Positions 1 through 8,158 of a DNA stretch of 62,817 nucleotides are shown here, in pieces (positions within the stretch are counted from its first letter, which is position 1; each line of letters opens with the position of its first letter). The position numbers were made by a program, and so were the translations under genes. The DNA comes from a virus. The stretch is from the IMG/VR virus record IMGVR_UViG_3300025120_013924, positions 1 through 62,817 of that record. One strand, given 5' to 3'. A model generated the notes under the pieces. It searched no databases, was not told the DNA's origin, and saw nothing but the letters and a program-made list of their open reading frames with translations.

Positions 1-226
1 GTCAAGTTTAGATATAAAAATTAAGCATTAGTTTATGGTAATATTAAGGAGATAAAATATTCTAAAAAATATTTGTAACATTTTTAAAAATAAAAAAATT
101 ATTAGTCAAAACCCTGACAACTAGCCTACCCTACCACCCTGCCACACGGCTATCACTCCTTTTTTCTTTTAAGAAGCATAAAAGATTCGCGTATAGGTAG
201 GATAAAGAACAAAGAGGAAATAACAC
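1..226. other. AT-rich leader region, no gene seen
   Basis: Very A+T-rich sequence with stops in all frames and no convincing ribosome-binding site until about 211. A short C-rich stretch lies at about 125-155. I see no RNA gene, promoter pair or repeat that I could defend. The stretch ends in a good Shine-Dalgarno-like GAGGAAA just before the mini-ORF at 227. Confidence 0.4.
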
Positions 227-262
227 ATGAAATCGTTCTCACTATGGCTGGAATCAGAATAA
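227..262 (+). CDS. 11-residue tag-like mini-ORF MKSFSLWLESE, or broken gene
   Basis: ATG at 227 follows GAGGAAA at about 8-10 bases and reads MKSFSLWLESE, then TAA. The peptide matches the head-targeting-like tag found at the start of many proteins in this window (F-x-x-W-L-E) but carries no cargo. A different frame (244-432) stays open beyond the stop, so a frameshifted, decayed tagged gene is the best alternative. It could also be a real micropeptide or an effect of a sequencing error. Expression is unproven. Confidence 0.35.
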   Translation: MKSFSLWLESE

Positions 263-595
263 TAGTTTGCTATTTTGAGCAAGATGTTCCAGAAAGATTA
301 GTGCTAAACCAAGGGTTTCAGAAAGACGGCAGCGGTAATTTATATTATATTTTGAATCTTTTCTGGGATATTTTTGTAACATTTCTAAAAAATAAAAAAA
401 GGACTGCTATTCTGCTGAGACTAAATTTTTAATAATTCAACATGTGTAAAAAATAAAATATATAAAAATTCTGGAAATGAGGAAAGGTTGATGAAAATAA
501 AAATAATGGATTGTGCACGGAAGTGTAATTTTTATAAATAAAGAAACGTTACAGATTGTACGCGGAGACAGTTAAAATAAAAAACAGGAGACAAA
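263..595. other. 333-base gap, possibly decayed gene
   Basis: No convincing gene. The frame open from 244 to 432 reads about 55 residues after the tag-like mini-ORF and may be the frameshifted remainder of the gene started at 227. A second tiny frame, starting near 491 after AGGAAAGG, encodes only about 16 residues. An ATATATAAAAATT box near 463-475 resembles the candidate promoter motif seen upstream of 1144 and 29467. Confidence 0.35.
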
Positions 596-859
596 ATGAA
601 ACCTTTTATAGAGACTGTGAAAGAACGCGCAGCAGAAGATGAACAGTTTAGAGATGAATTATTAAATGAACTCTTAGGTGAATCAAAAGAAAACCACAGT
701 GTATTATATAAAATAACAAGATTATGTAATGAGAAAATACAAATGCAACAAGAACGTGCAACAGGATGTGGATATGGAAATGATGACTACTCAGATGGAA
801 GAACAATAGGAGCAGCCAGTTTAGCAAGAAACATCATGAAACTATTAAGAAATTTATAA
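596..859 (+). CDS. small conserved-looking phage protein, unknown function
   Basis: 87 residues preceded by CAGGAG at ideal spacing, so the start is secure. It is charged and helical, with an acidic N-terminal half (AEDEQFRDELLNELLGE) and a centre rich in Gly, Asp and Ser, followed by a helix. The first residues, MKPFIETVKE, are a weak match to the tag seen on other proteins here. It has no membrane segment and no motif I recognise. It stands alone on the + strand with a repeat-rich spacer downstream. Confidence 0.6.
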   Translation: MKPFIETVKERAAEDEQFRDELLNELLGESKENHSVLYKITRLCNEKIQMQQERATGCGYGNDDYSDGRTIGAASLARNIMKLLRNL

Positions 860-940
860 TATATCACTATCAAGTCTCTCCAGAACGTATTGATTCTAAA
901 TAATATATAAGATATAAGAATATATTACAGATCATTTAAT

Positions 941-1070
941 ATCGGATAGTTATCGTATAGCTAAGAGATCAAGATAAGCAGGTGTTGTTTCTCATATTAT
1001 CGGATAGTTAGCTTATATTATGGGATAGCTCTTGGGATAGCTCTTGGGATCTTTATTGGAATAGCTAAGA
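941..1070. repeat. cluster of GGATAG-type short repeats
   Basis: The 12-mer ATCGGATAGTTA occurs at 941-952 and 999-1010. GGGATAGCTCTT occurs twice in tandem at 1022-1045, followed by a partial copy, and GGAATAGCTAAGAGA at about 1057-1071 echoes TATAGCTAAGAGA at about 956-968. The cluster lies in non-coding DNA directly before a terminator hairpin. It could be a set of binding sites for a regulator or part of a structured RNA. It is not a CRISPR: units are too short and the spacing is irregular. Confidence 0.55.
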
Positions 1071-1071
1071 G

Positions 1072-1093
1072 ACACGTCAAAGACGTGTTTTTT
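1072..1093 (+). terminator. intrinsic terminator
   Basis: ACACGTC (1072-1078), AAA loop, GACGTGT (1082-1088), then a run of T to 1093. This is a textbook short hairpin plus T-tract. It would end transcription coming through the 596 gene and the repeat cluster, and insulate the lipoprotein gene at 1144. Confidence 0.8.
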
Positions 1094-1143
1094 ATAGTAC
1101 GACACTAAATATGATAATAAATATATAAAAATATGGGGATGTT

Positions 1144-1356
1144 ATGAGGAACAAAACAGCAGATCAATATTGGATATTTCTATTTGCTGCTATTTTATTA
1201 TTAATTTTATTATCATTAAGTGGCTGTAGTAGTAACCAATGCAGTTGTGAATGTGTTGATTGTGGAGCAGCTTGTCGTTTACAATGCACTGATTCAAATT
1301 GCACACCGGGAACACCTTGTTGTAGCGAATGCAGTTGCGATCCACTTAGCAAATAA
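1144..1356 (+). CDS. cysteine-rich small lipoprotein
   Basis: 70 residues. A charged N-terminus is followed by a hydrophobic stretch and a lipobox LSGC at about residues 25-28, so the mature protein should be a lipid-anchored, roughly 43-residue peptide. About a quarter of the mature part is cysteine (CSCECVDC, CC, CSCD patterns), which suggests disulfides or metal binding. There is no strong Shine-Dalgarno; an ATATATAAAAATATGG box lies just upstream. Similar Cys-pair patterns occur in the spike protein at 46420. Function is unknown; a surface-exposed lipoprotein, for example for superinfection exclusion, is conceivable but not shown. Confidence 0.6.
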   Translation: MRNKTADQYWIFLFAAILLLILLSLSGCSSNQCSCECVDCGAACRLQCTDSNCTPGTPCCSECSCDPLSK

Positions 1357-1375
1357 ACTAGCTAATAAATAAAAA

Positions 1376-1735
1376 TTACAGGTTCTTCAACTCGTAATAT
1401 TCGATAAAGTCTTCCATGCCATAATATTCTTTGCTAAAGTCTGGCTCGAACAATCTGTCTTCTGATGGCATTTTCCATTCAGCGTCACCTTGGTTTAGCA
1501 CGGTCACAGTTTTGTCTCCTCGCATCAAAGCTTCAACTAGTCTGTGATATCCGTTTGTAAGCTCGTATTTGCCTTCCAGAGGGTGCTTACTAACAAATAG
1601 CGGTCCACTTGTCATGCTGCTCATTCCACGCGACAGATTGCTTACAGCGGCTTCTATCTCATCTTTTGTCAAAACAAGATCTTGTATGTTTATTTTGAAG
1701 CTTTCTTTATTTTCGAGCCAGATTTTAAATTTCAT
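1376..1735 (-). CDS. tagged protein with ParB/Srx-like core
   Basis: 119 residues starting MKFKIWLENKES, a clear copy of the F-x-x-W-L-E tag. The middle (about residues 58-75) reads YELTNGYHRLVEALMRGD, which resembles the 'nGnHRl.Al...G' box of ParB/sulfiredoxin-like domains, although the rest of a ParB domain is not obvious. It faces the lipoprotein gene, with about 20 bases between the two stops. I infer a head-packaged protein that may bind DNA or nucleotide. The tag is certain as a pattern; the ParB assignment is tentative. Confidence 0.55.
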   Translation of the reverse strand: MKFKIWLENKESFKINIQDLVLTKDEIEAAVSNLSRGMSSMTSGPLFVSKHPLEGKYELTNGYHRLVEALMRGDKTVTVLNQGDAEWKMPSEDRLFEPDFSKEYYGMEDFIEYYELKNL

Positions 1736-1915
1736 TTTAATTTTTAATAATGAACGCGAAACGCCCAGAAATATTATACATAATATACTCTAGTAATAGC
1801 AATCGGTTGAAAAAATACAATCGGTTAAAAAAGATACACCAATTTAAATCGACTCCATTTATTTTATTTAGTGTACATTAAAAATTTTCTAGGATTAAAG
1901 GAGAAACGCACGAGC

Positions 1916-2791
1916 ATGAGCGCAATTCAAGACTTCCTTAAAACACATACTATTCCTGAAGACTTTAATGAAGAATCTTATGGAAAATATATACGAGGAA
2001 TAGAAAATTTCTGGGAGCCATACTGCACGAACCATAAAATAACAAAAAGACAAAGATATTATTTTCATTGCTTTACTTATTCTAAAAATCGATGGAATGA
2101 AAAAAAATATTACAAGGCTCCTAAAGCAAAAGAAGACAATGTATCTGTAGTTGTTGGGTGTATGAATAGAGAAGAAATATTGAACATAAGCATACATTCT
2201 TGGATTCAAATAGATCCTATCAAAGAAATAATTATTACTGATTGGTCTAGTAAGAAAGAAATAACATATTTAAAAAATTTGTCACCTAAAATTAAAATAA
2301 TACGAGTAGAAGGCAAAAAACATTACAATGCTAGTACTCCTGTAAATATGGCAATACGCCGAGCCAAATATGAAAAAATTTTAAAACTTGATACGGATTA
2401 TATTATTAATCCTTTTGGAAATTTCAATGATCTAATAGACATAGAAAAAGATGAATTTATTAGTGGAGATCATCGTGATGAATATGTTGATAATCATTTA
2501 GGTTTCATAAAAGGTTTGACTGGCTTTCTTTGTATTCATAAAGAAAATATGGAAAGAGTTGGATATTATGATGAATCAATAGAAAATTACGGAACCGAAG
2601 ATTGTCAAATGTTTCAAAGGTTGATGGACATGGGATTAAAAAGAAAAGGATTAAAATTTGATCCTGAAAACATCCCTATATATCACAATCCTCATAGCAA
2701 CTATTATAGATGTGAAAATTTTGAAGAAAAACATATTCTTTATAATTATAAAAAATATGGTAATCCTTTAAAGGATGCAGGCTATGAATAA
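1916..2791 (+). CDS. family 2-type glycosyltransferase (GT-A fold)
   Basis: 291 residues from ATG 1916, chosen because AAAGGAG lies about 12 bases upstream; a GTG at 1871 would add 15 residues without support. Residues about 76-112 form the nucleotide-sugar binding start (SVVVGCMNREE), LDTD at 158-161 is the DxD metal site, and YGTEDCQMFQRLM near 230 matches the galactosyltransferase-like C-terminal ED motif. The enzyme should move a sugar from a nucleotide donor onto an unknown acceptor in the cytoplasm. Its stop overlaps the start of the sulfotransferase at 2784, so the two are probably co-translated and may act on the same glycan. Confidence 0.75.
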   Translation: MSAIQDFLKTHTIPEDFNEESYGKYIRGIENFWEPYCTNHKITKRQRYYFHCFTYSKNRWNEKKYYKAPKAKEDNVSVVVGCMNREEILNISIHSWIQIDPIKEIIITDWSSKKEITYLKNLSPKIKIIRVEGKKHYNASTPVNMAIRRAKYEKILKLDTDYIINPFGNFNDLIDIEKDEFISGDHRDEYVDNHLGFIKGLTGFLCIHKENMERVGYYDESIENYGTEDCQMFQRLMDMGLKRKGLKFDPENIPIYHNPHSNYYRCENFEEKHILYNYKKYGNPLKDAGYE

Positions 2792-3572
2792 AAATTTGGT
2801 TATATGCCCGGGTTTTCAAAAATGTGGCACAACTGCTTTAGGTGAAATTCTGGACCAACAGTGTGATGATGTAAATGTAATGTCATCCTTAGATTGCGTA
2901 CATCCAAAAGAAATAGATTTTTTTTGCAAAGGACTACAAAAACATAAAAATTCTAAAAAAACTACTGGTTGGTACGAAAAATTAATGGACGATCAAAAAA
3001 TAAATTTAGATGCAAGTCCAAATTACACAATGAAAGACAGTGGTTTCGTTGCAAAAAAAGTTAGAGATTACGCTGCTGATATTAAGTTTATTTTTTTGCT
3101 AAGAAATCCAATCGACCGAGCATTTTCTGCTTACAACCATTATATGCAAGAATTACCTAGAACTGCTTCGTGGGGGCAATGGAATTCTAAAAAGAGTTTT
3201 TTATATAATTTTTTTACGTGTGATAGCTTTACAAAAGCAGGATTTTATCAAGATGCCATATGCGATTATTTAAAATATTTTAAAAAAGATCAATTTCTTT
3301 TTATTATTTCTGAAAGGCTGGGTTCTGAAGGTCATCAAAAAGAATGGGATAAGATATTTGATTTTATTGGCCTCGATAAATTTGAAGTCAAGGACAAATA
3401 CAATATTCACAAAAGAAAAAAGCCAAGAAAATTAGGTTATAATGAACGTGTGGCAGTAAAAGATCTTTACGAAGACAGCGTGGTTTTGCTAAGGGATTTA
3501 ATTGAAGATGATTTGGAAGAATGGGTAGACTTTAAAAAGAGTCTTAAAAAGAGTCTTAAAAAGAGTCGATGA
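2784..3572 (+). CDS. sulfotransferase (PAPS-dependent type)
   Basis: 262 residues. GFQKCGTTALGEIL near the N-terminus is the 5'-phosphosulfate loop, and LLRNPIDRAFSAYNHY near residue 110 is the 3'-phosphate loop, both hallmarks of the heparan/aryl-type sulfotransferase fold. ATG 2784 was preferred over 2775 because AAAGGA sits about 9 bases upstream; it overlaps the glycosyltransferase end by 8 bases. The last codons are a 12-bp repeat (Lys-Lys-Ser-Leu, about 3533-3568). It should transfer sulfate from PAPS to a sugar or protein acceptor. Together with the glycosyltransferase it forms a two-gene glycan decoration unit. Confidence 0.8.
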   Translation: MNKNLVICPGFQKCGTTALGEILDQQCDDVNVMSSLDCVHPKEIDFFCKGLQKHKNSKKTTGWYEKLMDDQKINLDASPNYTMKDSGFVAKKVRDYAADIKFIFLLRNPIDRAFSAYNHYMQELPRTASWGQWNSKKSFLYNFFTCDSFTKAGFYQDAICDYLKYFKKDQFLFIISERLGSEGHQKEWDKIFDFIGLDKFEVKDKYNIHKRKKPRKLGYNERVAVKDLYEDSVVLLRDLIEDDLEEWVDFKKSLKKSLKKSR

Positions 3573-3582
3573 TGCCAAGAAC

Positions 3583-3644
3583 AAAAAAGGGAGATCAGAA
3601 CAATCCCTTTATCAGGCTTCAAACTGATGATTGTTCTGATCGCC
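3583..3644 (-). terminator. terminator of the chitinase gene
   Basis: A perfect 13-bp inverted repeat, GATCAGAACAATC (3593-3605) and GATTGTTCTGATC (3629-3641), is extended by GGG/CCC on the outside past one mismatch. Read on the minus strand it is followed by six T (A run at 3583-3588), so it suits the chitinase transcript. The loop is 23 bases. It lies between two convergent genes and may also slow readthrough from the sulfotransferase. Confidence 0.7.
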
Positions 3645-3662
3645 CCATCGTTAAAAATCTAT

Positions 3663-6600
3663 TCACAAAGGAAGAGGACCAATTTCTCCATCACCGCCCA
3701 CGATAATTGGGTCTGGTAGGGATGAATCAGATTGAATGTCCGCTAAATCCTCCTCGAGCACCATCGAACGGAACGCTGCGGAAATTAAACTGTCAGGAGA
3801 GTTCGTGGCATCATTTGATAGATCCCAGAACATCATTCCGCCTAATCCCATCGCGTCAGCCCACTCAGCCTTTAGTGCAATCGAGGTTGTGGTCTCGAAT
3901 GAACTGAAGATATCCTGCCCAGCATTATAGACATAACTTGCCTGAGCATTGTCATCCCAGTAGAGATCCCATCCGGACCCATCATTAATCTGCGACAACA
4001 AATCTTTGTAGTCGTAGTTTCCTGCTTCATAGGTTCCCGGCGCTGCCCCGCTTGAGGCTTCGTTATAACCACCGTCACCACCATCAGCTACTCCACTCCA
4101 CGCTCGCGTATAAAGTGGCGCTCCGAGGACGATCTGTTCTGGAGTAACGCCTGCGTTTAGGTATGCATCCACTGAGGTCTTAATGTCATAGCCGACAGGA
4201 TCGCCTGTGAAAGCAGCCTGATGGCCTGTTGTGTCTTCCCATGTACCGTGGAAGTCATAGGTCATGACATTGAAAAAGTCGACCGATGGGGCCAACCCAG
4301 CAAGATTGAAATTAGCAATCTTGTCGAGTCCACCCGGAGAGGCGATAGAGATCTCATACGTCCTACCAAGTTCACTGCCGAGGTCATCTAGTTTCGCTCG
4401 AACATCGGTCATGAGCAGAGCATAGTTTGCTCCATCATTAGGACTGGCAGAATTGCCAGACTCTCCGCCTCCGCCCGGATATTCCCAGTCAAAGTCAATT
4501 CCATCAAAGACCTGATACGTCGTGAGAAATTCGACAATCGAATCTGAGAACACATCACGGCCAGCCTGAGTGGATGTGACTGTGCTGAAATGATCAGAAA
4601 GCGTCCACCCACCAACAGCTATGCTGAGAGTCAGATGAGGATTCGCTTCTTTTAACAGAGCAAGCTGGTTAAAGTTGCCCCAAATAGTCTGTTCACTACG
4701 AGGATCTTCTGGTGGATAGTACCACTGGTCAGCTTCACCCGTCACACTTTCTTCAGCACTGAATCGCTTTTCAGTCGCAGCATAGGAATCGAACAACGTC
4801 ATCTCTCCAGCTGCATTGAGATCAGCAAATGCATAGATGAGATGGGTCAACTCATCAGCTGGCACATCTGCAAGCTGATAGTCCCTGCCGTAGATTCCCC
4901 ATTCAGGGAAATACGCAGCCATCACCTTATCGTAATTCGCAATCGGTGACGCCGATGGATCAGTTACAACAGGATCAGTTACAACAGGATCAGTTACAAC
5001 AGGATCAGTTACAACAGGATCAGTTACAACAGGATCAGTTACAACAGGATCAGTTACAACAGGATCAGTTACAACAGGATCAGTTACAACAGGATCAGTT
5101 GGCACAACCGGTGGTGCTACTGGAGCTGAAACAGACTCCATGTTCAGACCAACTGGATCACCGAGTACAACCATGCTCTGGTAGTACTCCATCACACCTG
5201 AGTCTGAGACATCAAGCGCTGGCCATTGTGGCCAGTCGAAGGTGTCATTCATGAACGGCTGAGATTGATCCCAACTCAGAACTGTCAGATGGTTAACGTC
5301 ATGATTGATCGCAACTCCTTCAATAGACAAGTAGCCATGCGTTCGACCATGCATCACGCCACCATAGTGTGGCTCCATCTTGAGCGTACTGATGAATGTG
5401 TCAGCAACACCGTATTGCTCAAGATAGTCAGCGTAACCAGAGATTCCGACCTCTCGAACCATCGACATGACGTCCGCTGGATCGCCAAGCCGAGCTGTTC
5501 GCTGGATGTCTGCAAGAATTTGTGGATCATATTTGTCTTGGGCAATCCAACCAACTTTTGCACCCTGCATGGCATAGTAGAGACCGACACTCTTAATGTC
5601 GTTTCCGTATGGATCAGCATTGTTTGTCAACTGTTCAGCGAACGCCCATTCACCAACGTCATCAATAGTCGAAGCTGAAAGACCTAGGAAGGCACGCAAG
5701 TTGTTGTATGCATCCATAGCCTCTGTTGTGATGGCTGTTCTGCCGCCAACCAGTTCATGATCATGAGAGTTGTTATTGGAATCATGGAATGTTCCATATG
5801 CCGTAATGTCAATAAACTCTCCCGATGAAGCTGGTGGAGCCATATGATCATGACCGTCATGATCGTCCATTGGCATATCATCGTGGCCATCATGACCACC
5901 ATCATGACCATCCATGGGTGGCATCACTGGGACAACTGGATCAGCCACAACCGGATTAGTCACAACTGGATTAGTCACAACTGGATCCATTGGCATTGGC
6001 ATTGGCATTGGCATCCCGCCGTGATCATGATCACTGTGATCATGGCCATCATGTGGAGCAATACTTCCCGGACTTGTCTGAAAACCATCCGTAAGTTCAC
6101 CAGCCGGTGCTTCTGGAGTAGCTAATGCAGAACGACTCACCATCGTGACCTGATCAACAGTGTGACCAAATGGTACTTCAAGCTGATCTTCTACGATCTG
6201 ATCATGGTGAAATTCAATGTTACTCGGAACTAGATCGCTCTTTGCAACGCCAACTAACAAAACACTTTGGCCCGTTGGCTCAACTGATATGAGCAAGCCT
6301 TCATCGGTATCATCAACAGAGAGACGTTCTCTTGTACCGAAGTAAAGGAAACTCAATTTTGTAGTAGCAGGATCAAAATTCTCAATTCGCTCCTGTACAC
6401 CATATTCGTGGGAACGAACATATACCGTGTTCGCATCTCGAGGCCCAACACCTAACTCCCACGAAAGAACTCCGCCGATGTCCTGACGAAGATGCTCATT
6501 TACAACAACTCCGAAATTTTCAGCAGTTAAGTCACTAAAGGCTACTCCTGAGACAACCTGATATTCTGGCGACCAAGCCCAAGGGTTCACAATTGCAACT

Positions 6601-7616
6601 TCACCAGATTCTGTTTTACCAACAATTAAGTTGTGAACGGAAACATCTCCAAAATCAAGCCTATCTGTTGAAGGATTAAAGCCAACAATATCTGAACTGG
6701 ATGGAGAGATTGTGAATACGTTCCCCTGACCATCGACTGGGTCAACAACTGGTGTTGGTTCTGGCATCGGAAGTGGCATAGGCACTACCGGACTCGGGGC
6801 GATGGGCTGAGGCCCATCATGAATACCCATGACAACAAAGTTCTCGAGTTCAGCTTGCGCTCCTCCGGGTGTTCCATTGAAGCCAAAAGTGACTGTGCCA
6901 CCGGATGAAATGTCTGGATTCCAGAGTACACCTCGTACCGTGTACCGAGACCCAGACTGGTTTACTACTGCTCCATTCCAGATGGAATTGATGTCACCGC
7001 CGAAGTCAAAAGAAACTTCCCAACCTTTGAGTGTTTCTGAACCAAGGTTCTGCACTGCGACCTCTCCGGTAAAACCAGATCCCCAATCAGAAATCACATT
7101 GAATACCGCATTGAAATTACCGGTATCTGGCACAGGATCTGTTACGACAGGATCTGTTACGACAGGAGTTGTTACGACAGGATCTGTTACGACAGGATCT
7201 GTGGGTGTGCCAACATTATCATCGACAGGATCTCCATTGATCTGATAATTAATAGGTGCGGCTACGCTTGCTCCAGAAACATCTGCAGAGCCAATGAAAC
7301 CGAATGCCACGGAGCGACCTGCCTCAAGATTTGCATTCCATCCTGCATTTGCAATCGTATATCGATCACCTTCACGCGCGACAACTTTTGCGTCCCAAAT
7401 TGACGTAATATCTGCTGCATAATTGAATGAAATTGTCCAATCATTGACAGCTTCTACATCTAGGTTTTGTATTTCAATTTCTGCTTGAAATCCGCTGCCC
7501 CAGTCCTGACTTACTTCATAAGCAGGAGCAACAACCGCCAGCATTGCCCTTCGTTCAAGCGATTCTGGTTTGTACTGATCTCGTCTTCTATATTTCCTTG
7601 CATTTTTTCGTGCCAT
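3663..7616 (-). CDS. multidomain GH18 chitinase with planctomycete-type N-terminus
   Basis: 1317 residues from ATG 7616, where AGGAGG lies 9 bases upstream; the longer reading from 7643 has no such site. N-terminus: basic stretch then PESLERRAMLA, the planctomycete export/sorting-type signal. Next come two CBM2-like cellulose/chitin-binding domains (about 30-120 and 165-270, each with DWGSGF), a beta-rich domain (about 290-470), His/Asp-rich segments (about 515-600), an unrecognised domain (about 605-820), a (VVTDP)n linker and a GH18 domain (about 900-1290). The catalytic motif DGIDFDWEYP is near 1037-1046, with the acid Glu intact. It should cleave chitin or a related beta-1,4-GlcNAc glycan outside the cytoplasm. 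Base composition is visibly richer in G+C than the flanks, and the gene lies between phage-type genes: a likely recent acquisition. Confidence 0.85.
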   Translation of the reverse strand: MARKNARKYRRRDQYKPESLERRAMLAVVAPAYEVSQDWGSGFQAEIEIQNLDVEAVNDWTISFNYAADITSIWDAKVVAREGDRYTIANAGWNANLEAGRSVAFGFIGSADVSGASVAAPINYQINGDPVDDNVGTPTDPVVTDPVVTTPVVTDPVVTDPVPDTGNFNAVFNVISDWGSGFTGEVAVQNLGSETLKGWEVSFDFGGDINSIWNGAVVNQSGSRYTVRGVLWNPDISSGGTVTFGFNGTPGGAQAELENFVVMGIHDGPQPIAPSPVVPMPLPMPEPTPVVDPVDGQGNVFTISPSSSDIVGFNPSTDRLDFGDVSVHNLIVGKTESGEVAIVNPWAWSPEYQVVSGVAFSDLTAENFGVVVNEHLRQDIGGVLSWELGVGPRDANTVYVRSHEYGVQERIENFDPATTKLSFLYFGTRERLSVDDTDEGLLISVEPTGQSVLLVGVAKSDLVPSNIEFHHDQIVEDQLEVPFGHTVDQVTMVSRSALATPEAPAGELTDGFQTSPGSIAPHDGHDHSDHDHGGMPMPMPMPMDPVVTNPVVTNPVVADPVVPVMPPMDGHDGGHDGHDDMPMDDHDGHDHMAPPASSGEFIDITAYGTFHDSNNNSHDHELVGGRTAITTEAMDAYNNLRAFLGLSASTIDDVGEWAFAEQLTNNADPYGNDIKSVGLYYAMQGAKVGWIAQDKYDPQILADIQRTARLGDPADVMSMVREVGISGYADYLEQYGVADTFISTLKMEPHYGGVMHGRTHGYLSIEGVAINHDVNHLTVLSWDQSQPFMNDTFDWPQWPALDVSDSGVMEYYQSMVVLGDPVGLNMESVSAPVAPPVVPTDPVVTDPVVTDPVVTDPVVTDPVVTDPVVTDPVVTDPVVTDPVVTDPSASPIANYDKVMAAYFPEWGIYGRDYQLADVPADELTHLIYAFADLNAAGEMTLFDSYAATEKRFSAEESVTGEADQWYYPPEDPRSEQTIWGNFNQLALLKEANPHLTLSIAVGGWTLSDHFSTVTSTQAGRDVFSDSIVEFLTTYQVFDGIDFDWEYPGGGGESGNSASPNDGANYALLMTDVRAKLDDLGSELGRTYEISIASPGGLDKIANFNLAGLAPSVDFFNVMTYDFHGTWEDTTGHQAAFTGDPVGYDIKTSVDAYLNAGVTPEQIVLGAPLYTRAWSGVADGGDGGYNEASSGAAPGTYEAGNYDYKDLLSQINDGSGWDLYWDDNAQASYVYNAGQDIFSSFETTTSIALKAEWADAMGLGGMMFWDLSNDATNSPDSLISAAFRSMVLEEDLADIQSDSSLPDPIIVGGDGEIGPLPL
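4956..5105 (-). repeat. 15-bp tandem repeat coding the VVTDP linker
   Basis: About nine nearly identical 15-bp units (GGATCAGTTACAACA on the + strand) encode Val-Val-Thr-Asp-Pro repeats between the unknown domain and the GH18 domain. Related, more diverged copies sit at about 7135-7200 and 5935-5990 in the same gene. Pro/Thr linkers of this kind separate catalytic and binding domains. The near-identity of units implies recent expansion. Confidence 0.9.
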
Positions 7617-7816
7617 AGTATGTTTCCTCCTATTTGGTGTCATGTGCTAGTGCGCTATCGCCAATACGGATCCATACCAAGTTATGTTCTAGAAAAATTT
7701 AAAACTATAAAATAGGGATATTTGTATTCTCATTATAAGACAGCGTATGCATAACAATACATTCTTTGCATTATGCAATGCATTGTGCTACAGGTGCCGA
7801 GGCAGTAGAAATAAAG

Positions 7817-7845
7817 TTGACTTTTAGATTAATTTTTATTATACT
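7817..7845 (+). promoter_or_regulatory. sigma70-like promoter for the 7886 gene
   Basis: TTGACT (7817-7822), 17-base spacer, TATACT (7840-7845). Hexamers and spacing fit a housekeeping-type promoter, and the next gene starts 40 bases downstream. It lies in the non-coding space between the divergent chitinase and the 7886 gene; the palindromic TGCAT/ATGCA cluster at about 7745-7795 in the same space may be an operator. Confidence 0.55.
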
Positions 7846-7855
7846 TCTAAAGTCT

Positions 7856-7884
7856 TAGGCGGCAAAATTTAAAAGGACCGCCTA
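7856..7884 (+). promoter_or_regulatory. hairpin around the ribosome-binding site
   Basis: TAGGCGG (7856-7862) pairs with CCGCCTA (7878-7884), ending one base before the ATG at 7886. The Shine-Dalgarno AAAAGGA (7871-7877) lies at the edge of the loop. Such a stem would crowd the start codon and could limit or regulate translation. Base pairing is seen directly; regulation is inferred. Confidence 0.45.
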
Positions 7885-7885
7885 C

Positions 7886-8158
7886 ATGAGTTATCGAAAC
7901 ATAGATCAAGATATTCGGCTTTTGAAAATGGCTGAAAGATATTGGACTGAAGACCAGCTAACTAAAGAACAAGTTCACTGGGTTTTATCTTCAGAAGGTT
8001 ATTCTCAAAAAGAAATAGACAACGCTATTGCTGATTACTACAGCATTCATTTAAGATCTAGTTTGTTGTTGCATCATTTTATAGCTCCTTTCGTTCTGCT
8101 ATTTGTAATGATGGTTTTAGTTTACAAGATTTATTCACTAATAGCATCTCAAAACTAA
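7886..8158 (+). CDS. small membrane protein with N-terminal helical domain
   Basis: 90 residues with AAAAGGA before the ATG. Residues 1-50 are a soluble helical segment (WTEDQLTKEQVHWVLSSEG) and residues about 60-84 form one membrane helix. The architecture matches the 78-residue protein at 24538: a short domain about transit along helices (K/E-rich, 'T.eql...') followed by a hydrophobic tail. Its last bases overlap the stop of the convergent nucleotidyltransferase gene by 4. Function unknown; a small inner-membrane effector is possible. Confidence 0.6.
   Translation: MSYRNIDQDIRLLKMAERYWTEDQLTKEQVHWVLSSEGYSQKEIDNAIADYYSIHLRSSLLLHHFIAPFVLLFVMMVLVYKIYSLIASQN

Noticed and set aside
1801-1834. 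Two copies of AATCGGTT followed by A-runs upstream of the 1916 gene
   Set aside because: Only 8 informative bases repeated once; may be chance in AT-rich DNA.
4946-5254. + strand frame rich in Gln/Leu repeats
   Set aside because: It is the complement of the VVTDP linker of the chitinase; the minus-strand gene has full domains and a ribosome site.
5844-6125. + strand His/Trp-rich frame
   Set aside because: Mirror of the His/Asp-rich and Met-Pro repeats of the chitinase.
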